A stretch of DNA of 64,000 nucleotides from Rhizocola hellebori (GCF_016862955.1 NZ_BONY01000028.1:1-64000), one strand, 5' to 3'. Positions 24,458 through 33,670 are shown, numbered from the stretch's first letter. The notes: generated by a model from the sequence alone, not told the origin. Numbers and translations: made by a program.

Positions 24458-25141
24458 ATGCGCCTGATAGCTCTGGCCGTCGCCGCCATTCTCGCCCTGG
24501 CCTGTGGGGTTTTGCCCAATGAGCCCCAGTCTGGCTCGACTGCGCCTCCCGGCGAACAGGAAGACGGCACGATGACCGTCGAAGAGTTCCGCCGTGACAT
24601 CAACAGCGCGGTCGTGCTTGCCGAGGAGTACTGGCAGGAGCGGTTCCGTGAGTCCAATCAGCGGTTCGAGCCGATCGGGCGGGTCTTCGCCTACGAGGAG
24701 TCCGGTGAGGTGGCGTGCGGGCGGGAGGCCATCCCCTCGAACAATGCGGCCTATTGTCCGGCCGGTGACTTCATTGCCTATGACGTGGATTGGGCGGTGA
24801 CCGCGTTCCGGCGCATCGGCGATGCCTTCCTGTTCTACCTGCTGGGTCATGAGTACGCGCACGGCATCCAGGTCAGGCTGGGCATCAGCTACGACTACAC
24901 GATCCAGCAGGAACTCCAGGCCGACTGCATGGCGGGCGCCTACATCGGGGACATGGTCAAGGCCGGCCGGCTCCGCCTCGACGACGGTGACCTGGAGGAG
25001 TTTCAGCAGGGGTTGCTCGCGGTCGGCGACGACCCGAACCAGCCGTGGTTCGCCCCCGATGCCCACGGCACGGCGAAGCAGCGGACAGACGCCTTCTTCA
25101 AAGGCTACGAGAACTCGCTCGGCGCGTGTGGGCTGCGGTAG
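24458..25141 (+). CDS. Lipoprotein neutral zinc metallopeptidase (PF04228-like)
   Basis: Surface-anchored peptidase of 227 aa. The signal ends in a lipobox LALAC with lipidated Cys16. The zinc site HEYAH is at residues 131-135, and ELQADCMAGAYIG (about 151-163) is the downstream element of this family with the third ligand. The ending RTDAFFKGYENS also matches. TATAGC (24445-24450) ends seven bases before the ATG and no Shine-Dalgarno is seen, so it is probably leaderless. Its last 44 bases overlap the convergent NCS1-like permease gene. Confidence 0.87.
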   Translation: MRLIALAVAAILALACGVLPNEPQSGSTAPPGEQEDGTMTVEEFRRDINSAVVLAEEYWQERFRESNQRFEPIGRVFAYEESGEVACGREAIPSNNAAYCPAGDFIAYDVDWAVTAFRRIGDAFLFYLLGHEYAHGIQVRLGISYDYTIQQELQADCMAGAYIGDMVKAGRLRLDDGDLEEFQQGLLAVGDDPNQPWFAPDAHGTAKQRTDAFFKGYENSLGACGLR

Positions 25142-26282
25142 TCAGCGCCGCGGCCAGCAGCAGGCCCGCTACCGGTGCGGCCAGGAAGCCAAGGGCGGTA
25201 AGGATGGTGGCGACCGCGCCGGCCGGCATCCAGGTCCAGGCCGGCACGATTCGGGCGGGTAGGCCGCGGCGGCGTCGGACGGCTTCGGTGGCCATAGGCA
25301 CGATCAGTGGTGGCAGCACGGCGGCCAGGATGGCGAGCCAGGGCAGCAGGTAGGTGTCGAAGCGTGCCACGGCAAGGAATCCGCCGAGCACGGCGACGGC
25401 GAGCATGCCCCACGCGGGGGCGACCCGGGGCAGTACCGAACGGATGGCCAGGGCGCCCGAATAGGTCGTGGTGAGGGCCGGGGTGAAGACGGCGAGGGTG
25501 ACGAACAGGTTGCCGTAGGCGGCGATGCCCTCGGACTGGGCCAGCACCGCCACCACATCGCTGTTGCCGGTGCGCAGCCAGATGCCTATCCCGGCGATCG
25601 CCACACAGAGCGCCGGAACCACGAGCAGCCCGACGCACCAGGCGAGGTCGCGGCGGCGGGCCAGCCCGTGGGTGAAGTCGGGTGCGCGCACGGCAAAGAC
25701 GGCGATGTACCCGCCGAGGGCGGCGATGTCCGCCGCGATGGCGGTGGAACTGTCCACTCCGGACAATGTGACCGGGGTGGACGACGGCGAGAGCCGGCTG
25801 ACGCAGAAGGCCACGAGCGCGATGGCGCACAGGGTGGTGAGGATCGAAATCCGGTTGCCCAGCCGCGGGCTGGCGAAGGAGACGGCGAAGACGAGCGCGC
25901 CCAGCGCCAGCGCGCCCAGTGGACCGGGCAGCCCGGTGACGGTGGCCAGCGAGGCGCCACCGAGGCCGACGTTGAAGCCGTTCCAGCCGACCATCGCCAG
26001 CGCCAGAATCACGGCCAGCGTGACGCGGCTGCGCGCCGAGAGATAGGCCGGGGCAACCTCGGTCAGGGTGCCGCCGTCGCCCAGCGGCGGCCGCAACCCG
26101 AGCGAGCCCTGGGCGGTGAGTAACGCCGCCATCAGCAGCCCGCCCAAAGCGAGCCCCGCCAACGGAACCGCGCCGCCGTGCCGGGACGCCATGGCCGCGC
26201 CCAGGGTGAGCATTGCGGGCGCCGCGCCAAGGCCCAGCCACGGCCCGACCGCCGCCGGCCAATGCCGCGCCTCAGCTGCCAC
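25098..26282 (-). CDS. NCS1-like (cytosine/HMP permease type) transporter
   Basis: Integral membrane protein with about 11-12 hydrophobic helices. Segments such as MVGWNGFNVGLGGASLA and the RAPDFTHGLARRRDLAWCVG loop resemble nucleobase:cation symporters of the CodB/CytX type. It is the last gene of the minus-strand unit that encodes an NMT1/ThiY-type ABC importer, where a pyrimidine permease would make sense (inference). The start is uncertain: GTG 26282 gives 394 aa and leaves a 104-nt gap to the ATPase gene; the frame is open much further upstream but overlaps the ATPase gene. Remote similarity only, so treat the substrate as open. Confidence 0.62.
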   Translation of the reverse strand: MAAEARHWPAAVGPWLGLGAAPAMLTLGAAMASRHGGAVPLAGLALGGLLMAALLTAQGSLGLRPPLGDGGTLTEVAPAYLSARSRVTLAVILALAMVGWNGFNVGLGGASLATVTGLPGPLGALALGALVFAVSFASPRLGNRISILTTLCAIALVAFCVSRLSPSSTPVTLSGVDSSTAIAADIAALGGYIAVFAVRAPDFTHGLARRRDLAWCVGLLVVPALCVAIAGIGIWLRTGNSDVVAVLAQSEGIAAYGNLFVTLAVFTPALTTTYSGALAIRSVLPRVAPAWGMLAVAVLGGFLAVARFDTYLLPWLAILAAVLPPLIVPMATEAVRRRRGLPARIVPAWTWMPAGAVATILTALGFLAAPVAGLLLAAALTTAAHTRRASSRSL

Positions 26283-26386
26283 TGCCGCCGCCCGAAGCCA
26301 TCGCTCCCAGGCCAGCCGATGTGCGCGGCCTGGCCGGGTAATGCGGGGTGGTCGGGTGGCGGGGGGTGGTTGCGGTGCGCGGCGGG

Positions 26387-27160
26387 TTAATGGTTGGCGC
26401 CTGAGCCGAGCAGACCGCGGATTTCGCTGGCGAGGCGGTCGAAGGTGGGGTCGGACATGACCTGAGCGTAGCGGCGCTCCTTGGGCAGGTCGACGTCGAG
26501 AGTCCGCAATAGGCGACCTGGCCGTTGGCTCATCACTTCTACTCGGGTACCCAGAAAGACTGCTTCTGCAATGGAATGGGTGACCAGAACGATGGTGGTG
26601 GCGGTCTCCCGCCAGATCCGGTTGAGTTCTTCGTTGAGCTGCTCGCGGGTCAGCGCGTCGAGGGCGCCGAAGGGTTCGTCCATGAGCAGCACCCGCGGCT
26701 GGTGCAGCAGCGCGCGGCACAGGGCCACCCGCTGCTGCATGCCACCGGAAAGCTCGTGCGGCAGAGCGTTTTCGAAGCCCTGCAACCCGGTCAGCTCGAT
26801 GAGCTGGTCGGCCCGGCGGGCGGCGTCGGCCCGGTCCAGGCCGCGTATTTCGGCCTGCAGCAGGATGTTCTTGCGCGCGCCGCGCCATTCGAGCAGCGCG
26901 GCGCGCTGGAACACAAAGCCGATTTCCTTCTGCGGGCCGTTGACCTGCTGCCCCATCAAGGACACCGTGCCACTGGTCGGCCTGACCAGCCCGGCCACCA
27001 CCTTCAGCAGGGTGGACTTGCCACAGCCGGAAGGGCCCACGATGGTGACGAACTCGCCCGGCTCGACCTGCATGGTGATCTCGGTCAGGGCGGTGGTCTG
27101 CGCTCGCTTCGACCGAAAGGTGACGACCAGGCCGGTGATGTCAATGGCGGCAGCGGTCAT
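26387..27160 (-). CDS. ABC importer ATPase (SsuB/TauB/ThiZ type)
   Basis: Nucleotide-binding subunit of 257 aa. Walker A GPSGCGKST (about 42-50), Q-loop FVFQRAALLEW, signature LSGGMQQRVALCRAL (about 140-154), Walker B VLLMDEPFGALD and the H-loop VTHSIAEAVF are all intact, so it should hydrolyse ATP. The subgroup serves nitrate, sulfonate, taurine and pyrimidine-precursor importers. It starts four bases after the stop of the binding-protein gene and is part of one operon. Confidence 0.93.
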   Translation of the reverse strand: MTAAAIDITGLVVTFRSKRAQTTALTEITMQVEPGEFVTIVGPSGCGKSTLLKVVAGLVRPTSGTVSLMGQQVNGPQKEIGFVFQRAALLEWRGARKNILLQAEIRGLDRADAARRADQLIELTGLQGFENALPHELSGGMQQRVALCRALLHQPRVLLMDEPFGALDALTREQLNEELNRIWRETATTIVLVTHSIAEAVFLGTRVEVMSQRPGRLLRTLDVDLPKERRYAQVMSDPTFDRLASEIRGLLGSGANH

Positions 27161-27164
27161 CTCC

Positions 27165-28151
27165 TCAGCCCTTGCCCGCGTAGGTGGAGTCCCAGTATTT
27201 CGAAGGGCTACCGGCGTCTTTCAGCTCGGCGTACTGCGACATGAGGCTGATCGTCTCGACCCACTTCGCCTCGGTGTTCACGCCCGGGGCGCCCTGCAGC
27301 AACGGGATGGCGAGGGTGAGCTGCTTGACGAGCACCGCTTTCGCGGGCTCCTGTTCGGCCATGGCGACCATCGCGTCGGCGGCGGCCGCGATGTTGTTGG
27401 CCGCTTCGGCCCAGGACTTCTGGGTCGCCCGGACAAAGGCCTTGACCAGGTCGGCGTTCTTGGCGAGATAGTTTTCGTTGACCACCAGCCCGGTGCCGAG
27501 CATGTTCATGCCGTGGTCGGCGAAGAGCAGGTAGTTGACCTTCTTGCCGGTGTTGCCTTCGATGGTGGGGGCCTGGTCGTGGAAGAAGCCCATGATCGCG
27601 TCGACCTTGCCCTCGGTGAGCGCAGCTATCTTGCCCGCCGCGTCGACGTTGACCACCTTGACATCCGCGGCCTGCATGCCGTTGGCCTTGAGCCAGGCCG
27701 GGAAGGTCGCGTACATGGCGTCGCCCGGGGTGCCGCCGACGGTCTTGCCCTTGAGGTCGGACGGCGTCGTGATGCCTTTGTCGGCAAGGAATTCGATCGA
27801 TGCCGGACCCTTCTGCAGGAACACGCCGACGCTTTTCACCTTCATGCCGGTGTGGATGCCCTTGAGCAGGGGCGGGGTGTCGGCCCAGCCGAAGTCGGTC
27901 TGTTCCTGAGCTACGGCCTGGATCGTCTTGCCCGATCCGCCGCCCGGCTTGATTTCCAGGTTGATGCCTTCGTTCTCGTAGAAGCCCTTCATCTTGCCGT
28001 AGTAGAACGGCGCGTGCTCGCCGTAGGGGACCCAGTTGAGGGTCAGCGTGACGTTCTTCAGCGCGGCCGGTCTGCCGGTCGGGCCGGGATCAGAGGCGCC
28101 GCAACCGGCGGCGGTGACGACAAGTAATAGGGCGGCTAGCAAACGTCTCAT
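27165..28151 (-). CDS. ABC importer lipoprotein, NMT1/THI5/ThiY-like
   Basis: Periplasmic-type binding protein anchored as a lipoprotein (lipobox VTAAGC, Cys17), 328 aa. The NMT1/THI5 fold is clear: LTLNWVPYGEHAPFYYGKMK, FYENEGINLEIKPGGGSG, DFGWADTPPLLKG and the LKGKTVGGTPGDAMYATFP hinge. In this family the ligand is often a formylaminopyrimidine or HMP thiamine precursor; related proteins bind other small compounds. No thiamine riboswitch is visible in the operon, so the ligand is uncertain. ATG 28151 is supported by GGAGGAAGCC. Confidence 0.88.
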   Translation of the reverse strand: MRRLLAALLLVVTAAGCGASDPGPTGRPAALKNVTLTLNWVPYGEHAPFYYGKMKGFYENEGINLEIKPGGGSGKTIQAVAQEQTDFGWADTPPLLKGIHTGMKVKSVGVFLQKGPASIEFLADKGITTPSDLKGKTVGGTPGDAMYATFPAWLKANGMQAADVKVVNVDAAGKIAALTEGKVDAIMGFFHDQAPTIEGNTGKKVNYLLFADHGMNMLGTGLVVNENYLAKNADLVKAFVRATQKSWAEAANNIAAAADAMVAMAEQEPAKAVLVKQLTLAIPLLQGAPGVNTEAKWVETISLMSQYAELKDAGSPSKYWDSTYAGKG

Positions 28152-28164
28152 GGCTTCCTCCGTG

Positions 28165-28968
28165 TCAGGAAGTGGTGAGGGGAGTCCCGGCGCGCCTGCT
28201 GGCGTGCCAGGGGATGAGCAGTGCCTCCGCCGCCTCGATGACGGCGAACAGGGCGATGCCGATCGCTGACATGAGGAACAGGTCGGCGAAAAGCATTGGC
28301 GCATCTAGGTTTCCGTTGGCGACCAGGAGCACGTAGCCGAGTCCTTCGGTCGCGCCGACGAACTCGCCGACCACCGCGCCGACGACGGCGAGGGTCACCG
28401 CGACCTTCAGGCCGGCCATGAGGTGGGGAAGCGCGTTCGGGAACCGGATTTTGCGGAAGGTCTGCCACGGCGAGGCGCCCATGGTGGCGCTCAGGTCGAG
28501 CAGCTCCGGGTCGGTGGAACGCAGGCCCGCCACGCCGGAGATGACGACCGGGAAGAAGGCGATCAGCACCGCCAGGATGATCTTCGGGGTGAGGCCGAAG
28601 CCGAACCAGACGATCAGCAGCGGGGCAATGGCGATCTTCGGGATGACCTGGGCGAAAAGGACGATCGGGTAGAGCGCCCTCTCCATGGTCTTGGAGTAGG
28701 CGATCAACACGGCGGCGCCGAGGCCGATCAGGGCCGCCAGCACGAAGCCGAGGATGGTCTCCCACAACGTCACGAAACTGTTGCGCATCAAGAAGTCCCA
28801 CTGCCCGGTCAGGGTCTGCCACACCTGCTCCGGGCGCGGCACAAGGTAGTTGGGCACGACCTGGCGGGCCGCCACGACCCACCAGGCAACGAGCACTACC
28901 GCCAGGACGAGGGCCGGCCGCCACGTATTTGTCGTAGCAGCGGCCAGCCTCCTCAACGGACTCGTCAT
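28165..28968 (-). CDS. ABC importer permease (SsuC/ThiX type)
   Basis: Membrane subunit of 267 aa with about six helices. The EAA loop SATMGASPWQTFRKIRFPNALPHL begins near residue 170 and couples to the ATPase. ATG 28968 overlaps the stop of the preceding secreted-protein gene by four bases (ATGA), which ties translation of the importer to that gene. An in-frame ATG-free extension to 28998 is possible but lies deeper in the upstream gene. The order permease, binding protein, ATPase is normal for this importer type. Confidence 0.92.
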   Translation of the reverse strand: MTSPLRRLAAATTNTWRPALVLAVVLVAWWVVAARQVVPNYLVPRPEQVWQTLTGQWDFLMRNSFVTLWETILGFVLAALIGLGAAVLIAYSKTMERALYPIVLFAQVIPKIAIAPLLIVWFGFGLTPKIILAVLIAFFPVVISGVAGLRSTDPELLDLSATMGASPWQTFRKIRFPNALPHLMAGLKVAVTLAVVGAVVGEFVGATEGLGYVLLVANGNLDAPMLFADLFLMSAIGIALFAVIEAAEALLIPWHASRRAGTPLTTS

Positions 28969-31900
28969 TGAACAATCAGCGCGTTGAAGCGCCACCACTC
29001 ATTGGCCACGTTGGTGCTGAATCTCAGATCCACGGTGGTACCTCCCGTGACAGTGAGGCGTTCCCAGGCGTACTGAGCTGTGCCGAGGGTGACGCCGCCG
29101 TTGAGGACACGCGTAGTGCCGATGTCGATGAGCAAGGGTTGTGCAGCGAAGTTGTTGTCCCCGCGGAGGATCCAGATGGTCCGGGTGCCGGCCGGCAGGT
29201 TGAGCCGTAGCGTGGCCGGGCTCTGCGAGGTGACGTGGTCGCGCCGCAGCACGTCCGGTGCGCCTCTGTCGCGATCGGACAGCCCGGTGGTGGTCCCGGT
29301 CCAGCCGAACCCGGTGGCCGCCGAGTAGGCGGTGGCCGGCGACAGCCGGCTGTAGCCGCCGAGCAGAGGGCTGGTGGCCGAGCCGGAATCGATGCGCATC
29401 AGACCCGCGCCCGGAGCGACGTAGGTTTGCGCGGTGCGCGAGACGCTCGACCCGGTCGCCGAGGCGGTCACCGTCGACAGCGCCAGCATGCCCTGGGTCA
29501 GCGTGTCCGACGGGGTGAACGGCACGTTGAAGTTGGTCGTCGTGTTGGCCGGGACGGAGACGTTGACCGGTGGCGAGGACCAGCCGGCCGGCATGGCGAG
29601 GGTCAGCGTCGTGCTGACCGAGGCGGCGGTACGGTTGGCCAGACCGATCACGGCCGTGTTGGCCGTGCCGCCGATCGCGGGCAGCGGCAGGCTCAGCGCG
29701 GTGACCTCGAGCCCCGCGGCGGGAGCCACGAACTCCAGCCAGTCCACATTGAACAGATCGCCGGTCGCCGCGGTGTTGCGGAAGACCAGGAAAAGTTCAT
29801 AGCTGCCACCGGGATCGGTGATGTCGGCGGTCACGTTGACGAAGTTGCGCCAGCCGCCGGTGTTGGCCACCGCCACGCTGCCCAGCAAGGGGCCGGTGGC
29901 CGAGCCGCGCCGCAGCTCGATGGTGCCACCGGCACCGCCGCTGGCCACCCGGAAGCGGATCGCGTCGACGTTGAGCAGGTTGATCGGCTCGTAACTGGCC
30001 CAGTCCCCGTTGGAGATGGTGCCGATCATCTGTCCCTGCGCGGGCTGGCCGCTGACCACGTCCACCAGACTGGTACCGGATTGGCGCGTGTAGTGGTCGG
30101 CCTCCTTGTGCCGCGGCTGCAGGATGGCCGAGTCGCCGCCGGACAGCCGCGCCACCCCGTTGGCGCCGCGGTCGGTGTATTTGGTGTCCACGACGTAGAA
30201 GAGGTTGTCGTTGGAGGTGTGCCCGCTGTCGATGATGGTCTGAATGGTCCCGCTGCAACCCCTGTACGTCTCCAGCGGATGCGCGTGCTGGGCGTGCCCC
30301 AGCGCGGGCTGGGTGACCACCTCGTTGCAGTCGGTCGTGCCGTCTTCGGGATCGCTGACGCTGACCGAGTAGGAAACCGTCCCGCCGAAATCGAAGATCT
30401 GACCGTCCAGAGGCGAGGTGAGGGTCACCACCGGCGCCGTGTTGCCGACAGTGATGGGAATGTTGGCGACGCTGGCCCGTCCCGTGGAGTCGGTGACGAC
30501 CAGGCGGGCCGTGATGTTTCCATTGGTGGTGTAGGTGAACGACGGGTTCGGCGCGGTCGAGTCGATCGAGCCGTTGTTGGTGAAGTCCCAGCCGAAGGTG
30601 ATGCTCTGGCCCGGATCCGGGTCGCTGCTTCCGGCCGAGGAGAACTGCACGCTCAGCGGTGCTTGCCCACTCGTCGGCGTCGCTGAGCCGCGGGCGATGG
30701 GCGCGCGATCGTTGGCCTGCACATAGTTGATTTTGTAGATGCCCGAGTCGAGGTTGGGGTCGCCGCGGCCGGAGCCGCCGTAGTTGGTGCCCCACTCGAT
30801 GACGTACATGGATCCGTCCGGGCCGAACTCCATGTCGATGGGGCGCAGGAAGGTCCAGTGGGGCATGAACCTGTTGATGGAGAAGGGTTGCCCGGCCGCG
30901 TTCTGTTTCACCTCGAAGATCGCGTTGCGGGTCCAGTCGGCGATGAACATGGTGTCGTCGTAGTACTGCGGGAATTTGACGTCACTCGATGAGGCTGCGT
31001 CGTAGTGGTACATGGGGCCGGCGATGGCCAGCCTTCCCCCGCTGCCCAGCTCCGGCCAGGTCGCCGAAACGCCGTAGGGGTAAGGAAGCCAGGCGCCGCG
31101 CGCCGCGGGCAGGGTGGTCAGGCCGGTGTTGTTGGGCGAGTTGTTGACCGGGCCGCCTGCGCAGTTGAACGCGGGGCCGGAGACGTTGGTGGCGAAGTTG
31201 AAGTCGAGGTAGGGCAGGTTGGCGCCGATGCAGTGCGGCCAGCCGTAGTTGCCTGCCGAGCGGGCCTGGTTGAACTCGTCGTAGCCCTGCGGCCCGCGGG
31301 TCGCCGAGTCGGCCGACGCGTCGGGGCCGACGTCGCCCCAGTACAGGTAGTTGGTTTCCGGGTCTACCGAGATGCGGTAAGGGTTGCGGGTGCCCATGGC
31401 GTAGATCTCGGGCCGGGTGCTGGCGGTCCCGGGCGCGAACAGGTTGCCGGCCGGAATCGTGTAGGTGCCGTTGGCCTCGGGGTGGATCCGCAACACCTTG
31501 CCGCGCAGGTCGTTGGTGTTGGCCGAGGAGCGCTGCGCGTCGTTGTTCTCCTGCCCGGCCCGTTCGTCGAACGCGCCGAAGCCGCTGCAGCACGGCGAGG
31601 AGTTGTCGCCGGTGGCCACATAGAGGTTGCCGTTGGTGTCGAAGGCCAGGCCGCCGCCCTCGTGCGCGTTGACCTGCCGTTGCGAGCTGAACGAGAACAG
31701 GATGCGTTCGCTGGCCAGGTCGAGCGTTTTGGACGCCTCGACGAAGGTGAATCGGGAGACCCTGTTCACGGCCGTCGACAGCGGCGAATAGTAGATGTAG
31801 AGCCATTTGTTGGTGGCGAAGTTGGGGTCCAGCACGATGCCGTGCATGCCGTGGGTGTGCTCGACGAGCACGCTCAGGGTGGCGGCGGTGGTGGTGAGCT

Positions 31901-32804
31901 GGGTGGTGGGGTCGAATACGTTGACCTTGCCCGCGCGCTGGACGTAGAAGACCCGGCCCGCCGGGTCGACGTCCATGTCCAGGGGGTCGTCGGTGTTGCC
32001 GTCGAGCAGGACCTTCTCGTAGCGGTCCTCCTCGGTGGCGCCGCAGTCACCCGCCGCCGCCCCGGCCGCCCACTCGATTCCGCCCAGGATGTGGGACAGG
32101 AACAGCGGTTCGGAGAAGGCGGAGATGTTGTGGCCGAGCGCGGTGTACCAGGAGCGCCCGCCTTCGAAGTTCTGGCACCAGGCGATCGGGTGGTCGGCGC
32201 CCATCAGGTGACCGGTGTAGCTGCGGGTGTCGAAGCTTGCCAGCACGTGCACTGTTCCGCGCGGATTTGCCCGGAAGTCGTAGGGCTCCTCCGAGCGCAC
32301 CCAGCTTTGCGGAAGATTGCGGGTCGACGGATGCACCCGGTCGTCGACCTGAACGGTGACGTTCTGGATCGCCGGATGCACCGAGAAGGTCGCGCCGACC
32401 ATGCTGTGGTACCAGGCCCAGTCGTAGTCGGTGGCGGTGGCCGCGTGGATGCCGGTGTAGCCGTGGCCCGCGCGGATGTAGCGCTCGAACGCGGCACGCT
32501 GCGCGGCGGTGAGCACCGCACCGTCGCGGCCGTTGGTGTTGTTGAAGATGACGGCGTCGAACGGGGCAAGGCCCGCGTCGGTGAACAGGTTGGCGTCGTC
32601 GGAGACGGTCACCTGGAAGTTGTTGTCCACCCCCAGCTGCTGGATCGCGGCCTTGCCGGCCGGGATCGAGTCGTGGACAAATCCGTTGACCTTGCTGAAC
32701 ACCAGGACGTGGAAGCGGGGTGCGGCGGAGGCGGCGGCAGGCCCGACCAGACCGGCCGCTACCAGGATCAAGACGAACGAGAGCACGCGAAACGGGTTGC
32801 GCAT
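28965..32804 (-). CDS. Secreted ThuA / PQQ sugar dehydrogenase-like / PKD multidomain protein
   Basis: Exported protein of 1,279 aa. After a Sec signal (FVLILVAAGLVGPAAASAAP) come a ThuA/trehalose-utilization domain (about 30-230, with HVLVFSKVNGFVHDSIPAG and GYTGIHAATATDYDW), a glucose/sorbosone dehydrogenase-like six-bladed propeller (about 250-690; DMDVDPAGRVFYVQ, HEGGGLAFDTNGNLYVATGD, MGTRNPYRISVDP), a PKD domain (about 705-785), a CBM6-like region with GGTIELRRGS (about 860-1000), a NEW3-like domain (LSLPLPAIGGTANTAVIGLA) and a C-terminal beta-sandwich ending WWRFNALIVQ. It may oxidise sugars on the cell surface. ATG 32804 is preferred to 32816 because GGAGGG precedes it by five bases. 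A LacI-type palindrome lies upstream. Confidence 0.85.
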   Translation of the reverse strand: MRNPFRVLSFVLILVAAGLVGPAAASAAPRFHVLVFSKVNGFVHDSIPAGKAAIQQLGVDNNFQVTVSDDANLFTDAGLAPFDAVIFNNTNGRDGAVLTAAQRAAFERYIRAGHGYTGIHAATATDYDWAWYHSMVGATFSVHPAIQNVTVQVDDRVHPSTRNLPQSWVRSEEPYDFRANPRGTVHVLASFDTRSYTGHLMGADHPIAWCQNFEGGRSWYTALGHNISAFSEPLFLSHILGGIEWAAGAAAGDCGATEEDRYEKVLLDGNTDDPLDMDVDPAGRVFYVQRAGKVNVFDPTTQLTTTAATLSVLVEHTHGMHGIVLDPNFATNKWLYIYYSPLSTAVNRVSRFTFVEASKTLDLASERILFSFSSQRQVNAHEGGGLAFDTNGNLYVATGDNSSPCCSGFGAFDERAGQENNDAQRSSANTNDLRGKVLRIHPEANGTYTIPAGNLFAPGTASTRPEIYAMGTRNPYRISVDPETNYLYWGDVGPDASADSATRGPQGYDEFNQARSAGNYGWPHCIGANLPYLDFNFATNVSGPAFNCAGGPVNNSPNNTGLTTLPAARGAWLPYPYGVSATWPELGSGGRLAIAGPMYHYDAASSSDVKFPQYYDDTMFIADWTRNAIFEVKQNAAGQPFSINRFMPHWTFLRPIDMEFGPDGSMYVIEWGTNYGGSGRGDPNLDSGIYKINYVQANDRAPIARGSATPTSGQAPLSVQFSSAGSSDPDPGQSITFGWDFTNNGSIDSTAPNPSFTYTTNGNITARLVVTDSTGRASVANIPITVGNTAPVVTLTSPLDGQIFDFGGTVSYSVSVSDPEDGTTDCNEVVTQPALGHAQHAHPLETYRGCSGTIQTIIDSGHTSNDNLFYVVDTKYTDRGANGVARLSGGDSAILQPRHKEADHYTRQSGTSLVDVVSGQPAQGQMIGTISNGDWASYEPINLLNVDAIRFRVASGGAGGTIELRRGSATGPLLGSVAVANTGGWRNFVNVTADITDPGGSYELFLVFRNTAATGDLFNVDWLEFVAPAAGLEVTALSLPLPAIGGTANTAVIGLANRTAASVSTTLTLAMPAGWSSPPVNVSVPANTTTNFNVPFTPSDTLTQGMLALSTVTASATGSSVSRTAQTYVAPGAGLMRIDSGSATSPLLGGYSRLSPATAYSAATGFGWTGTTTGLSDRDRGAPDVLRRDHVTSQSPATLRLNLPAGTRTIWILRGDNNFAAQPLLIDIGTTRVLNGGVTLGTAQYAWERLTVTGGTTVDLRFSTNVANEWWRFNALIVQ

Positions 32805-32857
32805 TGAACCCTCCATCCATGGGCATCATGGTTGGCGCCGCCCGCCGCCGACTACAT

Positions 32858-32871
32858 GGCAAGCGCTTTCC
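32858..32871. promoter_or_regulatory. LacI-type operator upstream of the ThuA gene
   Basis: GGCAAGCGCTTTCC with the perfect palindrome AAGCGCTT at 32861-32868, 57 bp upstream of the start at 32804. It matches the general LacI/CcpA-like operator form with a central CG. Confidence 0.6.
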
Positions 32872-32918
32872 CGGCACTTTAAGCGAGGGATGTCAATGCA
32901 GCAATACCCAAAAACGGC

Positions 32919-33596
32919 TCAGCTGGTCAGGTAGGTGTTCAGCAGGCCGCACATGCCGCGGCGGCCGACCTCGGTCGGCTCGGCGAGCTGGAACACCTGC
33001 GCGTCGGACAGATGCGGCGCCTGCCCGGACTCCAGGGCGTCGAGCTGGCGGCCGGTGTCGTCGGCCATGCGCTTGGCCCCCGCGGTCCATCTTTCCCGCC
33101 AGGCGGGCAGCTGTGGCGAAACCAGCTTGATCGCGGCGGCGTGAAAGTCGCGCAGCGGCCCGAAGTCGCCGGCCACGGCCGCGTCGCGCAGCTCGGCGAA
33201 ACCTTCCAACGCCAGCTCACGGCGCTGCAACGCGGCCTCGACGCCGCCCGGAGGCAGCGTGGCGGCGCCCGCGTAGGCCAGCGGGTCGGCCAGGATCTGG
33301 GGCGGGAAGGTAAGCACCGCGTCGCCGGCTTCGGGCAGCCCGCTGTTCTGCATGAGCACCACGATCTGAAGGTCACCATGGTTGATCAGCCGGTGGATGG
33401 TGCCGGGGCGGAACCAGACGACGGCCCCGGGTTTGAGCGGCGTCTCCTGGTACCCAGAAAGGGTAAGGGTTTGCACCTCTCCGGCGCCGCCGGTGACCAC
33501 ATAGGACTCGCTGCAGCACAGGTGCATGTGGGGCGAACCGCTCTGCGGATAGACACTCAGCTGGGAAACGCCTACGCCACCGGGAAGTTCGCTCAT
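32919..33596 (-). CDS. Cupin-domain protein
   Basis: Cytoplasmic 225-aa protein. The first 110 residues form a cupin barrel: HMHLCCSESYVVTGGAGEV gives the first metal motif (His, His-like and Glu positions) and PGAVVWFRPGTIHRLINHGD the second with its His. The C-terminal half is helical (ALEGFAELRDAAVAGDFGPL, RERWTAGAKRMADDTG). Such proteins may be sugar isomerases or sensors; no activity is assigned. ATG 33596 is supported by GAGGAG; a TTG further up overlaps that site. It is divergent to the LacI regulator and likely under its control. Confidence 0.8.
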   Translation of the reverse strand: MSELPGGVGVSQLSVYPQSGSPHMHLCCSESYVVTGGAGEVQTLTLSGYQETPLKPGAVVWFRPGTIHRLINHGDLQIVVLMQNSGLPEAGDAVLTFPPQILADPLAYAGAATLPPGGVEAALQRRELALEGFAELRDAAVAGDFGPLRDFHAAAIKLVSPQLPAWRERWTAGAKRMADDTGRQLDALESGQAPHLSDAQVFQLAEPTEVGRRGMCGLLNTYLTS

Positions 33597-33616
33597 GATG
33601 GGACTCCTCAACCTGG

Positions 33617-33628
33617 GAAAGGGCTTTC
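33617..33628. promoter_or_regulatory. Operator candidate between cupin and LacI genes
   Basis: GAAAG-GG-CTTTC, perfect 5-bp arms, in the 74-nt divergent gap. It is placed to control both the cupin gene and the LacI gene itself. Confidence 0.5.
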
Positions 33629-33670
33629 TTCAGCTACTCTGAGGCTACCAACCACCAACCGGAGGCCGCC

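Noticed and set aside
29235-32807. Two long plus-strand open frames opposite the ThuA gene
   Set aside because: Antisense shadows of a gene with several recognisable domains.
28950-33600. Thiamine riboswitch expected for a ThiY-like importer operon
   Set aside because: No CTGAGA-type or matching TPP core was seen by eye; a covariance search would settle it.
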